From Enoplolaimus lenunculus (lineage: Eukaryota; Nematoda; Enoplea; Enoplida; Thoracostomopsidae), in contig JASANG010003922.1 of NCBI GenBank assembly GCA_030248215.1, positions 300,884 through 364,883 on the forward strand: 64,000 bases of DNA, in the 5' to 3' direction. The notes below the pieces were generated by a model. That model saw only the letters and a program-made list of their open reading frames with translations, made no database searches and was not told the origin of the DNA. The translations under genes were made by a program, and so were the position numbers. Below, piece by piece: positions 59,122-64,000 of this stretch (its first letter is position 1; each line of letters opens with the position of its first letter).

Positions 59122-59531
59122 GGTATTAGCTCAAAAAACCAACTGGCTTACAACAACAGCCCCACGCGGCCAAGCTGACGAAACGTATATCAGTACTATA
59201 AATGATATTACACTCACAAAGCAAAACAACAACGACCAAAACAACAATGATACCTTGACGCTCTCGTCAAGCAAAACAGTTTCAAATCATTGCCAGCGTT
59301 ACGGCCGTTTTTCTTTCAGAAGCGTTCGTCGAAAACCTCGTCCGCCGCGTGGTCCATTGCTCGAGGCGTTCAATAGTCCAATATTTCGATCCCAAGTTGA
59401 AATTCGATACCGGCCAGTTCAACCCAACTTAAAAGCACCCGAACCGTTATGGGATGACGAGTACAAAAATATTGTCGCCGTCGCTGAACGCTCATGGGCA
59501 CAACAACGAGCGAGAATAAATCCTCCACAAG
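59122..59531 (+). CDS. Exon 10, unknown protein (left-arm copy)
   Basis: The frame runs from ATG at 59,102 (context CCGCCATGT) and stays open to TGA at 59,555-59,557. Donor CCACAAG|GTGAGA at 59,532, phase 1. For a phase-2 entry from exon 9 the matching acceptor is GCGAATAG|GG at 59,121, which gives E-VLAQKTNWLTTTAPRGQA. Alternatively the ATG starts a shorter isoform. Basic segment FRSVRRKPRPPRGPLLEAF, then PVQPNLKAPEPLWDDEYKN and VAERSWAQQRAR. These look conserved, but I cannot name the family. No stop in frame before the donor, so the gene continues beyond. Confidence 0.65.
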
Positions 59532-60470
59532 GTGAGAACAGTTTACGGGTACATTGAGACGTAAAACTGGGCCCGATGCGCTAATAAATCTTCTAATTTG
59601 TTTGTGTTTCTTTCAGTTATTTTGTTTTTTTTGCTTTAGCCTTTTTCGAAATATGCGAACTGAGCATATTGTTTATGCGCTATCGTTTTTACAACCCTTC
59701 TTTGCATTTAAAACGTTGTATTTGCATTGCCTACAAGCATTTTTTCCAAGTATATATTTGATCTTGTGCTTCAAATTGTCAAAATTACAACAATTTAATG
59801 CATAAATTACGTTCATGTTTCAACTAAAAGTAAAGCCTCGAGTTGTATAGATTTACCGTATTTTTGGCAGCCGTTTTGAGGCCATACGTAAATGAATATA
59901 CGTTTAGCTGTCTATATGATGTGGATCGAATCGAATATAAGTTGGAAAGCGATCCAATGCGGGTTTTCCGATAGCTATTCGATCCGACCTATGAACAGCT
60001 GGATCGACTCGATTTGAGATTCAAACATGAGTCTAAAATTTCACAACAATAAACACTGAATTCAAAATTACAATTAGGATTTTCCTTAGTAGATCGTGAA
60101 TCGGACCGGTTTCATATCACTACTATACACCTTATATTTAGAAGTAGTAGAGCGTTCGATCTTATTTTGCGTTTCTAAAATTTTATGAATTTTTTTATTT
60201 TTGAATATTTTTCGTATTTTATATCACAGCGAAACTTCGGTGATTTTAACATTCGCAATTGATGTAAAGCAGCAAGTCGCAAAAAAATAGCCATTTTACT
60301 CTACGTCGTGTATTTGATTCCTAAAATCAATCTATTAATAATTTCTGAAGCGAACAATTTCATTTCTAAGATGATTGGAAAAATGTTGGAACATTTTAAG
60401 TGAATTTTAATCATGTTACACTTTACAAAAGTTTATTCATATTTGCACGAAATTGTTGCTTGCTTAAAAA
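59532..60470 (+). other. Left arm, non-coding part
   Basis: After the donor there is T-rich sequence, then AT-rich sequence with TATATATA at 60,479-60,490. No exon found. It is mirrored by 60,620-61,739. Confidence 0.55.
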
Positions 60471-60487
60471 GACTACTTTATATATAT

Positions 60488-60625
60488 ATACCAGAGTGGG
60501 ATGCGGGTAAGGAGTTCTGTAGCCGGCTCGCGTTTTACAGACGCAAATTTTTATTTGCGTCTGTAAAACACTAGCCGGCTTCCAGCTTTACTCCCTTGCC
60601 GCTCTTACCCGCATCCCACTCTGTT
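60488..60625. repeat. Central hairpin of the palindrome
   Basis: GTTTTACAGACGCAAAT (60,531-60,547) and ATTTGCGTCTGTAAAAC are exact inverse repeats around a few bases. Outside them AGCCGGCT and CAGAGTGGGATGCGGGTAAG / CTTACCCGCATCCCACTCTG also pair. Between these blocks the two sides differ (about 9 versus about 23 bases). The fold is therefore not a perfect read-through hairpin. Confidence 0.85.
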
Positions 60626-63460
60626 CTGTGAAGTAGTCTTTTTAAGCAAGCAACAACTCCTTTACTACTTAAATTTTCTGAATTTTTTAATTGGTGTATA
60701 GTTAACATGATTCAATTCACTTAAAATTTCCAACATTGCCAAATCATATTCAAAAATGAATTTTCGCTTTTTCAGAAATTATTAAATGCAGATTAATTTT
60801 AAGAGAAAATCAAATACAGCGACGTAAATTGGGAAAAATAAATTCTCCTTTTTTGCGACTACTTTTACATCAATTAGTGATTGAATTCACTTTTAAATAT
60901 TCCAACATTTTTCCAAATTCTTTCAAATGAAATGTTCGCTAAAAATATAAATAGATTGATTTTCGGAACTGAGACGCACGACTAGAGTAAAATGGCTTTT
61001 TTTCAGCAACTTTGCTGCTTTACATCAATTGCGAATTTAAAATGACCGAACGTTTCGGCTGTGTATAATATACATACGAAAATATTCAGAAATAAAACAA
61101 TTCCTATAATTTTACAAAAAAATTTTCAGAACACAAAATAGTCGAACGCTCTCTGCTTCTCAATATGAGGTGTATAGTAGTGATATGCCTCATTCACACC
61201 CTCACTAGGATCTACTATACAAGAATCCTAATTGTTAATTTTGAATTCAGTGTTTATTGTTGTGAAAATTCGTCATGTTTGAATATCAAATAGGTCGATC
61301 CAACTGTTCATAGGTCGGGATGGAATAGCTATCGGAAAACTGCGCTGGATCACTTTCCAACTTATATTGGCTCAATCCCATCATATGAGACAGCTAAACG
61401 TATATACATTTACGTATCGCCTCAAAACGGCTGCCAAAAGTACGGTAAATCTATAGCTCGAGGCTTTACTTTTAGTTGAAACATGAACGTAATTTATGCA
61501 TTAAATTGTTGTAATTTTGACAATTTGAAGCACAAGATCAAATATATACTTGGAAAAAATGCTAGCGAATACAAATACAACGTTTTAAATGCAAAGAAGG
61601 GTTGTAAAAACGATAGCGCATAAACAATATGCTCAGTTCGCATATTTCGAAAAAGGCTAAAGCAAAAAAAAACAAAATAACTGAAAGAAACACAAACAAA
61701 TTAGAAGATTTATTAGCGCATCGGGCCCAGTTTTACGTCTCAATGTACCCGTAAACTGTTCTCACCTTGTGGAGGATTTATTCTCGCTCGCTGTTGTGCC
61801 CATGAGCGTTCAGCGACGGCGACAATATTTTTGTACTCGTCATCCCATAACGGTTCGGGTGCTTTTAAGTTGGGTTGAACTGGCCGGTATCGAATTTCAA
61901 CTTGGGATCGAAATATTGGACTATTGAACGCCTCGAGCAATGGACCACGCGGCGGACGAGGTTTTCGACGAACGCTTCTGAAAGAAAAACGGCCGTAACG
62001 CTGGCAATGATTTGAAACTGTTTTGCTTGACGAGAGCGTCAAGGTATCATTGTTGTTTTGGTCGTTGTTGTTTTGCTTTGTGAGTGTAATATCATTTATA
62101 ATACTGATATACGTTTCGTCAGCTTGGCCGCGTGGGGCTGTTGTTGTAAGCCAGTTGGTTTTTTGAGCTAATACCCTATTCGCAATTGACGACATGGCGG
62201 ATATAATTATGAACTGAAATACTTTATAAAATCAATTTTCCTCATTTTATCCGGTTCTTCATTTTATCCGGTTGCGAAAACTGGTGTTCGGAGTAGTATC
62301 GTTATTAGGATTAAGGGCAACTTTACAATTGGTTGCCAAACCAACATTTTTCATAAAAACATTGTTTTGAGGCAGGGTTTTAGCGTACACGAGTCTGGCC
62401 ATAAGACTTATTTTTTATTATTAGTCCGAGAAGGATGCCTGGGACTAAATAACCACCTGCCGTTTAACCTAATTGTTTCGTCGTGTAAAGAAATGACAGA
62501 TAGCGGTGCTTTTTTTATACTTTCCCCCACACATTACCCCACATCAAAAAAACTTTTCGTTCATTGGGCCCTTAGGAATGATGGCACAAATCTGAAACTT
62601 CTGAATTGTATCCAAACCTTCCACACCGAATCGATTTATTGTTGGAACAGCTAAAATTTCTAACAAAGTATTTTAGTCTGTGTTTTTTGTTGCTTCAGTA
62701 GATTCATATTTTAAATTTTAAAGTTTGTCAAATATCATCAAATATTACAAAAATATTTATTGCGAACCGAAAACGCACCAGCGATGGGGTAAAAACCTCT
62801 CAAACAGAATCGTGCACGCCATGCATATGTGGCTCTTGTACACTTTCCCCTACCACATTTAAGATTTTAAAGCTTAGGTTTAGGCTAAGGCTTACAAAAG
62901 ACGATTGGGTGAATACAGCGAAATACAACCATCGATTTACCGACGATAACAATTGTGTAAACATAAACTAAAAACAATTTTTCATTTATTCCGGAAACAG
63001 TGACATACATCGTCACACCTGAGCAAATATAAGGCTGATTTTAGCTTGTATTCGTATTGGTTTTCAAAATAGATACAAAAATATTTACCTGAACTGTTAT
63101 AGCATTTTAGACGTTGTGTTTTTGTTCAGTGTACCTCAGCCTACAGTTTCAGTTGCATATGCTCAATGCTGTAGCCATAGCTCACTTTTGTTCCGGAAGC
63201 TAATAATTATTTGGAACGGCGTACAACAGTTTCAGGATGACGTATAAGCAAATGCTCAAACTTTCCTAGCTGGGGTATAAATAGTTAAAACTACCCTTTG
63301 GATTCATTTATTGGTAACATACATTTATTGCCGCTTAACTATTTATCGCACTATATTTTGAAACCTAATGGTAAATATTTACTCTCTAATTTATAATTTA
63401 CCCAGACAACCTCACCTAGACTTATTCTAATACATCCAAGCTAGCATTAATCTAATACAT
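60552..63460 (-). repeat. Right arm of large inverted duplication
   Basis: Reverse complement of the left arm, with substitutions and small indels. Near the exon only a handful of changes are visible. Around 61,200-61,400 one base in ten or more differs. Beyond 63,290 the similarity persists only in islands and the sequence becomes low in complexity. Confidence 0.9.
61740..62195 (-). CDS. Duplicate of exon 10 on the minus strand
   Basis: The same 151-codon frame as at 59,102-59,557, reversed. I see two nucleotide differences: one changes Thr32 to Ile, the other is a silent Gln codon change. The ATG context, the AAAGTATTTCAG acceptor-like string and the CAAG|GTGAGA donor are all kept. Whether it is transcribed is unknown. 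It faces away from the rest of the gene and could only be used by a minus-strand transcript or an inversion. Confidence 0.7.
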   Translation of the reverse strand: MSSIANRVLAQKTNWLTTTAPRGQADETYISIINDITLTKQNNNDQNNNDTLTLSSSKTVSNHCQRYGRFSFRSVRRKPRPPRGPLLEAFNSPIFRSQVEIRYRPVQPNLKAPEPLWDDEYKNIVAVAERSWAQQRARINPPQGENSLRVH

Positions 63461-64000
63461 TCTGCCAAAATATATTTTTCTGCCAAATATAATTTACTCT
63501 CCTTTGGGTACACTACCAATATATTTAATACATGCTAATCAAACATTTTTTCTAATGTTTTAACTTACTAAATAGTTTTTTTTCCATATTTTTTTTTTTT
63601 TTTTTAGATTTTTCTTTTTATCGCCCCACGTTGTATATTTACTCTATAAAAATGTTGAACCAAATATAACCTTAATGTACACTATATTTTTTGAAAAAAT
63701 TATTTATAAAATTCATTCTAATGTTCTAATTTACTCTCTGACTACCATATATTTTATGTAACATAATACATTAACACATTCTAATGTACACTATATTTTA
63801 CTCTCTTTCAGAATCTATTCAAAATATTTTACTCTCTGTTTACCCAAAATTTACTCTCTGTACACTATATTTTACTAGCTAATGTTACAACAAATATATT
63901 TTAATCTAATGACACTACTATATTTTACTCTTTCACCAAAATTCCCCAATAAAAAATTATAATTTATATTTTACTCTCTGGCTTCACCATATATTTTACT
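63290..64000. repeat. Low-complexity TTTACTCTC / TATATTTTA region
   Basis: Repeated variants of TTTACTCTCTG, TATATTTTACT, CTAATGT and TACACTATATT with no regular period, plus a run of about 18 T at 63,588-63,605. The composition differs sharply from everything upstream. No gene. It may be a degenerate simple repeat or poorly resolved sequence. Confidence 0.7.

Larger units (their letters stand above)
17959..59531 (+). other. Ten-exon gene of unknown family (gene span)
   Basis: Ten plus-strand exons were joined because each has a plausible acceptor and donor and the phases match: 0,0,1,0,0,1,2,1,2. The product is at least about 2,224 residues and is open at its 3' end in this window. Architecture: a short polar N-terminus (1-61), one hydrophobic segment (about 73-92), then about 2,100 residues rich in Ser, Asn, Asp, Glu and Thr with a long poly-Asn tract (about 254-376). 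A motif of the form [YH]WxS-acidic...LEP occurs at about 811 and 1,733, with a looser copy at 1,678. An N-terminal anchor followed by a very long disordered region could describe an ER, nuclear-envelope or plasma-membrane tether, but that is inference. I do not recognise the family. Small exons may be missing in the 15-kb intron 4. Confidence 0.7.
57820..60550 (+). repeat. Left arm of large inverted duplication
   Basis: Sequence from about 57,820 (GCTAGCTTGGATGTAT) to 60,550 is matched in reverse complement by 60,552 to about 63,460 (ending CATCCAAGCTAGC). By eye the arms agree almost perfectly over 58,400-59,750 and clearly less at 59,930-60,480 and outside 58,150. Homology is still visible to about 57,820 through shared islands (TACCACTAGGTTTCAAA versus TACCATTAGGTTTCAAA). 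The arm holds exon 10. Confidence 0.9.

Overview
The window is animal nuclear DNA: AT-rich, with long introns, canonical GT-AG splice sites and many non-autonomous DNA transposons. No bacterial, organellar or retroviral gene was recognised. The clade is uncertain. One abundant transposon family carries runs of TTAGGC, the hexamer used at nematode telomeres, and a GGCGGGAAA-type degenerate satellite is also present. These are weak hints of a nematode or relative with a large, repeat-rich genome, and nothing else settles it.

Layout. 1-17,958: a repeat-filled flank with no host gene I can support. It holds a broken piggyBac transposon inside another element, two copies of a TTAA-flanked element that carries a tRNA-like sequence, a 0.93-kb element with 220-bp inverted ends, and several MITEs. 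17,959-59,531: one plus-strand gene, reconstructed here as ten exons whose reading phases agree at every junction (the last junction relies on a weak acceptor). The predicted product is at least about 2,220 residues. It has a single hydrophobic segment near residues 73-92, followed by a very long, low-complexity, probably disordered region rich in Ser, Asn, Asp and Thr. I do not recognise the family. A W-S-acidic...L-E-P motif occurs three times. The introns (up to 15 kb) contain most of the MITEs, an HOR-type minisatellite, a 9-bp tandem repeat and several tRNA-like fragments.

57,820-63,460: a large inverted duplication centred near 60,551. Its left arm contains exon 10 of the gene and its right arm contains a nearly identical exon on the minus strand with splice signals kept. 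Identity by eye is highest over the exon and falls toward the centre and the outer ends. 63,290-64,000 is low-complexity sequence built from variants of TTTACTCTC and TATATTTTA.

The transposon families fit together. A TA-flanked, pogo/Tigger-like MITE family has six or seven copies. A GGCC-ended MITE family with 8-bp target duplications (hAT-like) has a dozen or more copies and contains the TTAGGC runs. The piggyBac fragment sits at a TTAA inside one GGCC copy, which gives a relative order of insertion.
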